Source: an uncultured Anaerolineae bacterium (lineage in GTDB: Bacteria > Chloroflexota > Anaerolineae > Anaerolineales > Villigracilaceae). Taken from it: a stretch of DNA of 22,387 bases. Positions 14,116-20,526 of this stretch are shown in pieces (positions within the stretch are counted from its first letter, which is position 1; each line of letters opens with the position of its first letter). Position numbers and translations under genes: made by a program. The DNA lies in assembly GCA_903854805.1 (NCBI GenBank), contig CAINXK010000015.1:1-22387 (forward strand), in the 5' to 3' direction. Under the pieces are notes generated by a model. That model made no database searches, was not told where the DNA came from, and saw only the letters and a list, made by a program, of their open reading frames with translations.

Positions 14116-15051
14116 ATGCAATCTGACATTCCAGAATCAATTCAATTCCTGTATGAAAACGAAATCGGCCTGGGGGCGTGGTCCTGGGGGGACCGCACGG
14201 TGTGGAACTATGGCAAAGGTTATACAGACGACGATATTGAGGCCGGTTTCAGAATATCCATCGATAACGGCGTGCGTTTCGTAGATACTGCCGAAATTTA
14301 CGGCAATGGACGATCAGAAAGACTGCTCGGTCAGTTTTTAAAAAACACAGAAACCCCAATTATCATAGCCACAAAATTTTTCCCATTACCTTGGCGATGG
14401 ACTAAAGGGAACGTCACCCGCGCTCTGCGTGGCAGTCTGGAACGAATTGGCCTGGATCGGGTGGACCTCTATCAGATCCACTGGCCCAGCCCACTCATCC
14501 CGATCGAGACGTACGTTGAAGGCCTGGCGGCTGCACATCGCCTTGGTCTGACTCGCGCTGTGGGCGTTTCAAACTACGATAAAACCCAGATGCAGCGTGC
14601 TTATACTGTGCTTTCAAAACATGAGATCCCATTGGCATCGAACCAGGTTGAATTTCACCTGCTCAACCGTTCTGCCGAAAAAAATGGATTACTGAAACGC
14701 TGCCAGGAATTGGGCATTCGCCTGATCGCTTACTCCCCACTGGCCATGGGACTATTAACCGGCAAGTATGGCCCAGAAAACCCACCTCCCGGCATGCGCG
14801 CCGGAAAATATGGGGGCATACTCAAAGACATCCAGCCACTACTCAGGCTGTTGACCAATATCGGCCAAGACCTGGGTGGCAAATCAGCCGCACAGGTAGC
14901 AATTAACTGGTGTATTTGTAAAGGTTCTTTACCCATTCCGGGCGCCAAAAATGTACAACAAGCCGAGATGAATGCCGGTGCTGCCGGCTGGCGCTTGAGT
15001 GAAGCACAGATCAGAACGCTAGACGAGGCCAGTGATTCATTTACAAAATGA
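14116..15051 (+). CDS. Aldo/keto reductase
   Basis: A 311-residue NADPH-dependent oxidoreductase of the AKR superfamily (TIM barrel). The catalytic tetrad is visible: D57 and Y62 in VDTAEIYGNGRSE, K87 in IATKF, and H122 in LYQIHWP. Later motifs GVSNYDKTQMQRA, NQVEFHLLNR, GIRLIAYSPLAMGLLTGKYG and PIPGAKNVQQAEMNAGA form the barrel and cofactor site. It should reduce aldehydes or ketones in the cytoplasm; the substrate is unknown. The ATG at 14116 is chosen because GAGGAG (14101-14106) lies nine bases upstream; an earlier in-frame ATG at 14065 is without one. It is divergent from the TetR gene and 33 bases upstream of the hemolysin III gene, so it may be under the same repressor. Confidence 0.95.
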   Translation: MQSDIPESIQFLYENEIGLGAWSWGDRTVWNYGKGYTDDDIEAGFRISIDNGVRFVDTAEIYGNGRSERLLGQFLKNTETPIIIATKFFPLPWRWTKGNVTRALRGSLERIGLDRVDLYQIHWPSPLIPIETYVEGLAAAHRLGLTRAVGVSNYDKTQMQRAYTVLSKHEIPLASNQVEFHLLNRSAEKNGLLKRCQELGIRLIAYSPLAMGLLTGKYGPENPPPGMRAGKYGGILKDIQPLLRLLTNIGQDLGGKSAAQVAINWCICKGSLPIPGAKNVQQAEMNAGAAGWRLSEAQIRTLDEASDSFTK

Positions 15052-15084
15052 GCTTCATACGCTCACTATAAAGGTAGATAAATA

Positions 15085-15732
15085 ATGTTTAATAAACTGC
15101 GCGAACCCGTCAATGGCCTGACGCACCTGTTTGCTGCCTTCGCGGCTGTCGGGGGGCTGACCGCCTTACTCATCATCGCTCGGGCCAATACTGGTAAACA
15201 AATCTCCTTAGCAATTTACGGCATCTCAGTCATTTTACTATTCTCAGCCAGTGCCAGCTACCACCTGATTAAAGCCAAACCAGACGTGCTGGAAATTCTC
15301 CGCAAATTTGACCATTCCGCCATTTATTTACTGATTGCCGGTTCATATACACCAGTCTGCTATAACATGTTCACTGGCTTTTGGAAGTGGGGCATGTTAA
15401 GCATCATCTGGTCATTTGCACTGATCGGCGTGCTTATCAAGATATTCGTGATCAAAGCCCCCCGTTGGACTACCGCAGGTGTATATCTTGTGATGGGCTG
15501 GTTGGTAGTCTTTGCCATCAATGAGATGCTGACCCGGCTTCCGCTTGGCGCTTTGATCTGGTTGGCAGCTGGCGGGATCACCTACACATTGGGCGCCGTG
15601 GTTTACATAACCAAGACCTTCGATTTTATGCCCGGCAAGTTTGGATTTCATGAAGTCTGGCATATTTTCGTCATGCTGGGAGCTCTGGCACATTTCATCG
15701 CCATCCTTGCTTATATCGCGCCGTCCAGTTGA
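15085..15732 (+). CDS. Hemolysin III / TrhA family membrane protein (PAQR superfamily)
   Basis: A 215-residue protein with seven predicted membrane helices. It opens with REPVNGLTHLFAAFAA and carries family motifs SASYHL, FDHSAIYLLIAGSYTPV and, near the end, FGFHEVWHIFVMLGALAHF. The conserved histidines and Asp in these motifs form the putative zinc site of the PAQR/CREST superfamily. Bacterial members (YqfA/TrhA, HlyIII) act in membrane-lipid homeostasis or have been described as hemolysins; the name hemolysin is historical. AAAGG lies about ten bases before the ATG. It probably shares a transcript with the aldo-keto reductase gene just upstream. No terminator is seen before the next promoter at 15739. 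Confidence 0.95.
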   Translation: MFNKLREPVNGLTHLFAAFAAVGGLTALLIIARANTGKQISLAIYGISVILLFSASASYHLIKAKPDVLEILRKFDHSAIYLLIAGSYTPVCYNMFTGFWKWGMLSIIWSFALIGVLIKIFVIKAPRWTTAGVYLVMGWLVVFAINEMLTRLPLGALIWLAAGGITYTLGAVVYITKTFDFMPGKFGFHEVWHIFVMLGALAHFIAILAYIAPSS

Positions 15733-15738
15733 CCGGCA

Positions 15739-15747
15739 TGTTATAAT
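15739..15747 (+). promoter_or_regulatory. Extended -10 promoter of the ABC-F leader
   Basis: TGTTATAAT is a perfect extended -10 (TGnTATAAT). No -35 box is found at the right distance, which extended -10 promoters can tolerate. Transcription would begin near 15754 and give a leader of about 137 bases before the ABC-F start. Confidence 0.6.
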
Positions 15748-15779
15748 CAAGATGTCAATATTTGTAGGAGTTAGAAGGA

Positions 15780-15797
15780 ATGCACAAAAACCTGTAG
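15780..15797 (+). CDS. Leader peptide ORF, MHKNL
   Basis: ATG CAC AAA AAC CTG TAG encodes five residues. AGGAG (15766-15770) lies nine bases upstream and AAGGA touches the ATG, so initiation should be efficient. It sits about 26 bases into the predicted leader RNA, ahead of an intrinsic terminator and of the ABC-F gene. Its codons 4-5 and the first base of its stop codon are complementary to the ABC-F ribosome-binding site. The role as a drug- or stress-sensing leader peptide is inferred from this layout and from known attenuated ABC-F genes. A longer frame from ATG 15752 also crosses the region but has no ribosome-binding site. Confidence 0.5.
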   Translation: MHKNL

Positions 15798-15814
15798 AAC
15801 ATCACCGACTTTTC

Positions 15815-15848
15815 CTGGGTACGACCCGCTGTGATGATTCCAGCCGGG
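15815..15848 (+). promoter_or_regulatory. Candidate antiterminator fold in the ABC-F leader
   Basis: CCCG (15825-15828) and CTG (15829-15831) can pair with CGGG (15845-15848) and CAG (15841-15843), with C15844 bulged and a 9-base loop. This takes up half of the left arm of the terminator at 15844. A small hairpin GGGT/ACCC (15817-15820 with 15824-15827) could in turn block it. The three mutually exclusive stems give the layout of an attenuator; energies were not computed. Confidence 0.45.
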
Positions 15849-15875
15849 GGCGGTTGCCCTCGGTTTTTTATTTTT
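15844..15875 (+). terminator. Intrinsic terminator in the ABC-F leader
   Basis: CCGGGGGC (15844-15851) pairs with GCCCTCGG (15856-15863), eight pairs including one G-U, loop GGTT, followed by six T, an A and five T. It ends only 15 bases before the ABC-F ATG. A terminator placed between a promoter and its gene points to attenuation; ending the upstream operon is the alternative. Confidence 0.85.
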
Positions 15876-15890
15876 ATAACAGGTTACGCT

Positions 15891-17540
15891 ATGTTGACTG
15901 CACATCACCTTACCAAATCATACGGTATCCACTCCGTTCTGAACGACATTTCTTTTAACCTTGGCCCGCGCGAACGCACCGGGCTAATCGGTCCAAATGG
16001 CTGCGGCAAAACCACCCTCATTCGCATCCTGGCCGGTTTGGAACTAGCCGATCATGGGACGCTGACGCATACGCGCTCCAACCTCAGGATTGGTTACCTG
16101 GCCCAAGGCTTTGAATTTACGGCCGATCAGACCATCGGCTCCAGCCTGGGTTTGAGCACCGCAAACACATCCGAACCTTCTAGGCAGGCTATCGGAGATC
16201 AGGTTGCCAACCTGGCTGCAGCCCTGTCTCAATACCCTGACGATCCACATTTGCAATCCCAATATGACGCCTGCCTATCCAGGTTGATGGCATTCAGGCA
16301 AGCACCAGCTGCTGTGCTCGGTCACCTTGGAATTGGCAAGCTCCCCTTGGAAACTCCCATCCAGCATCTGAGTGGAGGCCAGAAAACAAGATTAATGCTT
16401 GCGCAGGTATTGCTCAGCGAGCCGAACTTACTACTGCTCGATGAACCTACCAACCACCTTGATATCGCCATGCTTGAATGGCTCGAGAACTGGTTAGTCG
16501 GTTTTAACGGCGCAGCCCTGATCGTTTCGCATGACCGGGCTTTTCTGGATAATACTGTCGATACCATTTTTGAGCTTGATCCGGCTGCCGGCAGATTGCA
16601 CAGTTACCCAGGCAATTACAGTGCCTATCTTGAACAAAAATTAGTTGAACAGGCACAGTTGATGCAAAATTATAGTGACCAACAGGCGCAACTCGAACAA
16701 TTGAGCGCCGCTGCCCAACACTTGCGCGGCCTGACCAAAATGAAAAAAGGCGGTAAGGCTGACGGTGGTGATAAATTCGCCAAAGGCTTTTTTGGGAACC
16801 GCGCCACAAAGAACACCGCCGGGCGTGCAAAAAACATTGAAGCCCGCATTGAAAAAATACTTAACGAAGAGCGCATCGAAAAGCCTCGCCCCAGTTGGCA
16901 GCTCAAACTGGATTTCGGATCGTCCGTCCACCAGTCAAGAGACGTTTTGATCACCGAAAACCTGGCGGTTGGCTACCCCGGAAATCCATCGATTCTTCAT
17001 GACCTGAATATTAATATCCGCGCCGGTCAACGCATTGCGATCAGCGGACCAAACGGAGCCGGCAAAACCACTTTGCTACGTACCATCGCAGGAAAGCTGG
17101 AGCCTCTCTCTGGACATCTCAAACTAGGCGCGAATGTCAAGACAGGCTATATGTCTCAGGAACAGGAAATGCTCGACCCACTGCAGAGTCCGCTAAAAGT
17201 CATCCAAAACATTTCAGCATTCACTGAAACCGAAACACGTCACTTTCTACACTTCTTTCTGTTCAGCGGCGATGATGCACTACGTGATGTTGGCGCATTG
17301 TCGTTCGGCGAACGTACACGCTTACAGCTGGCAATGCTGGTAGCTCAAGGCAGCACTTTTCTGCTGCTGGATGAACCCATCAATCATCTCGATATTCCAT
17401 CCCGGGCGCGTTTCGAACAAGCGTTGGCCCGCTTTGAAGGCACTGTGCTGGCTGTCGTTCACGATCGATATTTTATTGAACGCTTCGCCAGCGATGTATG
17501 GATGATCGAAAACGGCCGGGCCAAACAGTGGCCGTACTAA
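15891..17540 (+). CDS. ABC-F family ATP-binding protein, probable ribosome-associated (protection) type
   Basis: A 549-residue protein with two ABC ATPase domains and no membrane segments, the ABC-F plan. Domain 1: Walker A GPNGCGKT (34-41), signature LSGGQ (160-164), Walker B LLLLDEPTNHLD, switch IVSHDRAFLD. A long charged interdomain linker (about 240-345) contains a Lys/Gly-rich stretch (MKKGGKADGGDKFAKGFFGNRA). Domain 2: Walker A GPNGAGKT (386-393), signature LSFGE (470-474), Walker B FLLLDEPINHLD (Ile where Thr is usual), switch AVVHDRYFIE. ABC-F proteins bind the ribosomal E site and reach toward the P-site tRNA; some dislodge antibiotics, others rescue stalled ribosomes. ATG 15891 is chosen: AGG at 15881 lies upstream, and the longer frame from 15831 would run through the terminator. 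The attenuator-like leader favours an antibiotic-responsive role. The GNAT gene follows after 44 bases. Confidence 0.92.
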   Translation: MLTAHHLTKSYGIHSVLNDISFNLGPRERTGLIGPNGCGKTTLIRILAGLELADHGTLTHTRSNLRIGYLAQGFEFTADQTIGSSLGLSTANTSEPSRQAIGDQVANLAAALSQYPDDPHLQSQYDACLSRLMAFRQAPAAVLGHLGIGKLPLETPIQHLSGGQKTRLMLAQVLLSEPNLLLLDEPTNHLDIAMLEWLENWLVGFNGAALIVSHDRAFLDNTVDTIFELDPAAGRLHSYPGNYSAYLEQKLVEQAQLMQNYSDQQAQLEQLSAAAQHLRGLTKMKKGGKADGGDKFAKGFFGNRATKNTAGRAKNIEARIEKILNEERIEKPRPSWQLKLDFGSSVHQSRDVLITENLAVGYPGNPSILHDLNINIRAGQRIAISGPNGAGKTTLLRTIAGKLEPLSGHLKLGANVKTGYMSQEQEMLDPLQSPLKVIQNISAFTETETRHFLHFFLFSGDDALRDVGALSFGERTRLQLAMLVAQGSTFLLLDEPINHLDIPSRARFEQALARFEGTVLAVVHDRYFIERFASDVWMIENGRAKQWPY

Positions 17541-17584
17541 AACGCGTACAAAACAAATAATATCGGCTTCGATCGGAGAAAATA

Positions 17585-18361
17585 ATGCGCGACTCTCTTT
17601 TACAATTGATTACACCTCTGGATACACGCAATTATCAGGAACTCGTCTCCGGATTAGCATCCGCTTCCTGGCCTGAATTCATGCTGCATGACCCAGTGGC
17701 CGATGATCTTTGGGATAACTTGTTCACATACTTTCCGGAATACCAGTTCGCTCTGCTGGATACCCGCACAGGACGAGCGGCGGCCATGGGCAACAGCCTG
17801 GCGCTGCACTGGGATGGAGACCCACACGACCTGCCCGCTGAGGGCTGGGATTGGGCTTTCATACAGGCCGTAGCTGATCACTCGCAGGGTCTTCAGCCGC
17901 GTACCCAATGCGCAATCCAGATTGCAATCCACCCGGATTATCGCAACCAGGGCTTGAGCAACCGCATGGTTCAGATAATGCGAGAAGTTGGTGAGAAAAA
18001 AGGATTCAAACGCCTAATCGCTCCTGTACGGCCAAACCAGAAAAGCCTATATCCGCTGATCGATATGGATGATTATATTTCATGGAAAAACGAACAAGGC
18101 CTGCCCTTCGACGCCTGGCTGCGAACCCACGTCCGTGCAGGCGCCACGATTATCAAAACCTGCCGGCATGCCATGGATATTCGTGGCACACGCGCCGACT
18201 GGGAAACCTGGACCGGTCTAAAATTTTTGCAAAGCGCTGAATATGTGCTACCAGGCGGGCTGATTCCAATGAAAATGGATCTAGAATCCGATCTGGGTAT
18301 TTACATCGAACCCAATGTCTGGATGGTTCACGAACTGGCCGCTGGCAAGGATTTAAAATAA
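17585..18361 (+). CDS. GNAT family N-acetyltransferase
   Basis: A 258-residue protein. The central acetyl-CoA motif CAIQIAIHPDYRNQGLSNRMVQIMREVGEKKGFKRLIAPVRPN (about 107-150) fits GNAT motif A, with R-N-Q-G-L-S as the pyrophosphate loop. The flanks (a Trp/Asp-rich N-terminal half, and a C-terminal half with WLRTHVRAGATIIKTCRHAMDIRG and WMVHELA) are not diagnostic. GNAT enzymes move an acetyl group from acetyl-CoA to an amine; the acceptor is unknown. GGAG precedes the ATG at 17585. It lies 44 bases after the ABC-F gene and 24 bases before the next start, so it is part of the same probable operon. Drug acetylation is possible but not shown. Confidence 0.85.
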   Translation: MRDSLLQLITPLDTRNYQELVSGLASASWPEFMLHDPVADDLWDNLFTYFPEYQFALLDTRTGRAAAMGNSLALHWDGDPHDLPAEGWDWAFIQAVADHSQGLQPRTQCAIQIAIHPDYRNQGLSNRMVQIMREVGEKKGFKRLIAPVRPNQKSLYPLIDMDDYISWKNEQGLPFDAWLRTHVRAGATIIKTCRHAMDIRGTRADWETWTGLKFLQSAEYVLPGGLIPMKMDLESDLGIYIEPNVWMVHELAAGKDLK

Positions 18362-18385
18362 CTGATTACCAGATTGGATCACAGA

Positions 18386-18757
18386 ATGGATGAACTTCAC
18401 CTTATCTTTGCATCCATCAAAACCCTCATGCAGGCTTACACCCCTGCCTTGAGCCCAAAGATGGACGATAATTCGCACTATGATCTCTGGTCAATTAAAG
18501 ACCTGATCATCGATGGCCGAAAGCGCAAAGAAGTCTACTTTGCCGGGCTGATCATTCAAAAAAGCTACGTGGGTTTCTACTATATGCCAATTTACGTGCA
18601 TACTGAATTAAGAACGGCTTTTGAGCCTGAACTGCTAAAACTGCTCAAGGGCAAATCTTGTTTCCACATAAAGGCAAACGATCCTGTTTTACTCGAACAA
18701 ATCCGAACCGCGCTCCAAATCGGGTTCAAAATCTATCAACAGAATGGATGGGCTTGA
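18386..18757 (+). CDS. Small DUF1801/YdhG-like protein
   Basis: 123 residues from the ATG at 18386; a TTG at 18374 would add four codons and has no ribosome-binding site. The sequence YFAGLIIQKSYVGFYYMPIYVHTELR followed by ELLKLLKGKSCFHIKANDPVLLEQIRTALQIGFKIYQ resembles the DUF1801 fold (frataxin-like, YdhG group): a core strand pair, a Gly-Lys-Ser-Cys-Phe turn and a C-terminal helix. The biochemical role of this family is poorly known. The gene is closely packed between the GNAT and nitroreductase-like genes (24 and 5 bases) and is surely co-transcribed with them. The family call is by pattern memory and is moderate. Confidence 0.65.
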   Translation: MDELHLIFASIKTLMQAYTPALSPKMDDNSHYDLWSIKDLIIDGRKRKEVYFAGLIIQKSYVGFYYMPIYVHTELRTAFEPELLKLLKGKSCFHIKANDPVLLEQIRTALQIGFKIYQQNGWA

Positions 18758-18762
18758 ACAAA

Positions 18763-19629
18763 ATGCAATCAACAGAAAACATTACCACTCTCATTCGCGA
18801 GCGTTTTTCATGCCGAACCTATCTGGAAGAACCCATCTCCGAGGAAAAACGCCAGAAACTGCAAGAATTTATTGGCACGCTTCCTGCCGGACCCTTCCAT
18901 GGAAAACCTGATTTTCAACTCGTGGCTGCGGAGAGCAAGGACAGCCAGGCGCTGAAAGATCTGGGCACCTACGGCTTCATCCAGGGCGCCACCGGTTTCA
19001 TCATCGGCACCATCCAGCCTGGCAAGAATAATCTAGAAGATTACGGGTACCAGATGGAGCAAATCATCCTGTTTGCCACATCACTCCAACTTGGCACTTG
19101 CTGGCTGGGGGGTAGTTTCACGCGCAGCAGCTTTGCGCGGAAAATCAATGCTCCCGATGATGTTGTCATCCCGGCAGTCACTTCCATCGGCGAAATGATC
19201 GACCCACAGCAAGCCCGCAAAGGCTTGCTGCGCCGCCAGATCAAGGCAGATCAGCGCCTACCCTGGGAAAATTTATTTTTTGAGGATCATTTTGGCAAAC
19301 CTCTGAGCCAGGAAGCCGCCGGCGAATGGAAAATACCCCTCGAGATGCTGCGCCTGGGCCCGTCGGCCTCAAACAAACAGCCATGGCGGGTTGTCCGGTC
19401 TGGCAGTTTATGGCATCTATTTTTACAGCGCAACAAAGGCTATCGGGAGAGTTCATTGACCCGCTTTATTGGAATTGTAGATATTCAGCGCCTGGATATG
19501 GGTATCGCTATGTGCCATTTTGAGCTGACAGCCCATGAATTGGGATTACCCGGTCAGTGGGTCATCCAGGAACCGTCTATCGCCAGGCAGGATGAGCAAA
19601 CTGAATACACTGTCAGCTGGGTCGAATAA
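18763..19629 (+). CDS. Nitroreductase family protein (TM1586-like)
   Basis: 288 residues from ATG 18763; an in-frame ATG at 18748 would overlap the upstream gene by 10 bases and is equally possible. The N-terminal ITTLIRERFSCRTYLEEPISEEKRQKLQEFI is the nitroreductase FMN-binding start. The middle has GYQMEQIILFATSLQLGTCWLGGSF, and the second half repeats a half-site with LEMLRLGPSASNKQPWRVVRSG. This arrangement, two related halves in one chain, fits the putative TM nitroreductase family (PF14512), which binds flavin and probably reduces an unknown acceptor with NAD(P)H. It is the last gene of the ABC-F-led cluster. No strong terminator follows; a weak hairpin with a T-run lies around 19655-19690. 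Confidence 0.85.
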   Translation: MQSTENITTLIRERFSCRTYLEEPISEEKRQKLQEFIGTLPAGPFHGKPDFQLVAAESKDSQALKDLGTYGFIQGATGFIIGTIQPGKNNLEDYGYQMEQIILFATSLQLGTCWLGGSFTRSSFARKINAPDDVVIPAVTSIGEMIDPQQARKGLLRRQIKADQRLPWENLFFEDHFGKPLSQEAAGEWKIPLEMLRLGPSASNKQPWRVVRSGSLWHLFLQRNKGYRESSLTRFIGIVDIQRLDMGIAMCHFELTAHELGLPGQWVIQEPSIARQDEQTEYTVSWVE

Positions 19630-19948
19630 AATATAACTGGGACGGTCAGGGAGCAGATCCATGCCCCCAGGGATGACAGAGTTTTTTTCCCAAGCCTGAA
19701 TAAATCAATTCTTACCAATCTCGCAGACTTCACCAGTTTGGCAACAACCCAGGCAATCACTTTTTCTCACGGAAGGTATGGCTGCAGTAAAACATTCATC
19801 AGGTCTGCTTCGCCATCCCTGGCAATCCTGAATCAGCCCTGCGTGATTATGCAGCTCATCACGCACTTCTCAGGAAGCATCCGGACATATGCTATAATAA
19901 AGGCGGGTCAGTACTAGATCCCCAGACTGGGGTTCTCCGATTCTTTAT
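19630..19948. other. Intergenic region before tmRNA
   Basis: 319 bases. It contains a seven-T run near 19682 behind a poor hairpin (a possible weak terminator for the nitroreductase-like gene), a perfect 7-bp inverted repeat GCGTGAT/ATCACGC (19841-19847, 19858-19864), and the tmRNA promoter. I see no gene. Confidence 0.6.
19890..19898 (+). promoter_or_regulatory. tmRNA promoter (extended -10)
   Basis: TGCTATAAT is a perfect extended -10 element. Transcription would begin near 19905, about 44 bases before the mature 5' end. The precursor leader carries a small hairpin CCCCA/TGGGG (19920-19932), which could help 5' processing. Confidence 0.6.
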
Positions 19949-20344
19949 GGGGATGCCAGGCTTCGACGGGAGAGGTTGGCTCCGGAATGCGTGCCGAGAG
20001 GTGCCGAACTCGGAAAATCAGCACAAAAAATCAAGTGCCAATCGCACTTCCTATGCCGCTATGCCCCTCGCTGCCTAATAAGCAGTAGAGAGTACACGGC
20101 CCGTCTCAATGAGGCGGCGTTCACCGTTCCCGCTCTCCGCCCGGAGAACGAGTGGGCGTCAAAATGGCAGAGTGCCGTACCGCCACGTCACTAACGGTAC
20201 GAAAGAGGGCTTTCGGGTCTGAGTGAATGGCTGCAGGCAAATTTTGCCAGCTGAGTTACTTGCGGCGACATTTTCAACCGGCTACGCGCGTAGATTTCCG
20301 GTGGTCGAATTTTTCGGACGCGGGTTCGATTCCCGCCATCTCCA
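19949..20344 (+). ncRNA. ssrA: Transfer-messenger RNA
   Basis: The 5' end GGGGATGCCAGGCTTCGACG and the 3' end with the T-arm GGTTCGATTCCCGCC and CATCTCC are unmistakable tmRNA ends; G19949-G19955 pairs with 20337-20343 to form the acceptor stem. CCA is not encoded after A20344, so it must be added. The tag reading frame runs from GCC at 20037 to the TAA at 20076-20078 and encodes ANRTSYAAMPLAA, followed directly by a second in-frame TAA-like TAAG context. tmRNA, charged with alanine and helped by SmpB, frees stalled ribosomes and marks the unfinished protein for proteolysis. About 396 bases is a normal length. Pseudoknot stems were not worked out in full. Confidence 0.96.
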
Positions 20345-20349
20345 CACTC

Positions 20350-20381
20350 AATAACCTCCGGGGCTTTCCCTGGAGGTTATT
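20350..20381 (+). terminator. Terminator of tmRNA
   Basis: AATAACCTCC (20350-20359) and GGAGGTTATT (20372-20381) form a perfect 10-bp stem, with an inner GGG/CCC, followed by TGTTTATT-like T-rich sequence. It begins six bases after the mature 3' end. Confidence 0.8.
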
Positions 20382-20446
20382 GTTTATTCACCCACCTTGC
20401 AATGGATCGACAAATACAGAATTGGACAAATAGTACTTTATTTCAC

Positions 20447-20477
20447 GGGTTGCGCAACCCTATACTTATGTTAAAAT
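20447..20477 (+). promoter_or_regulatory. Promoter of the HtrA-like gene with an overlapping palindrome
   Basis: TTGCGC (20450-20455) and TAAAAT (20472-20477) are 16 bases apart. A perfect 14-bp palindrome GGGTTGCGCAACCC (20447-20460) covers the -35 box and could be an operator. Transcription would start near 20484, 43 bases before the ATG. Confidence 0.5.
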
Positions 20478-20526
20478 GTGTCTACAGAGTCGCAGACTCA
20501 AATTGATTTTCTCAAAGGAGAGAGAA

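Noticed and set aside
15729..15747. TTGACC plus TATAAT as a standard sigma-70 promoter
   Set aside because: The spacing is only 7 bases; the element works better as an extended -10 promoter without a -35.
15752..15958. Longer frame from ATG 15752 through the ABC-F leader
   Set aside because: It starts before or at the predicted transcript start, lacks a ribosome-binding site and reads through the terminator stem into the ABC-F gene in another frame.
18658..18762. N-terminal extension of the nitroreductase-like protein
   Set aside because: These codons overlap the 3' end of the upstream gene in another frame and lack conserved sequence; the start near 18748-18763 fits the family.
19655..19690. 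Intrinsic terminator after the nitroreductase-like gene
   Set aside because: There is a seven-T run, but the hairpin before it has only about four pairs in a row, too weak to call.
19976..20433. Short open frames inside and just after the tmRNA
   Set aside because: They run through the conserved tmRNA ends and the terminator; the RNA gene explains this DNA.
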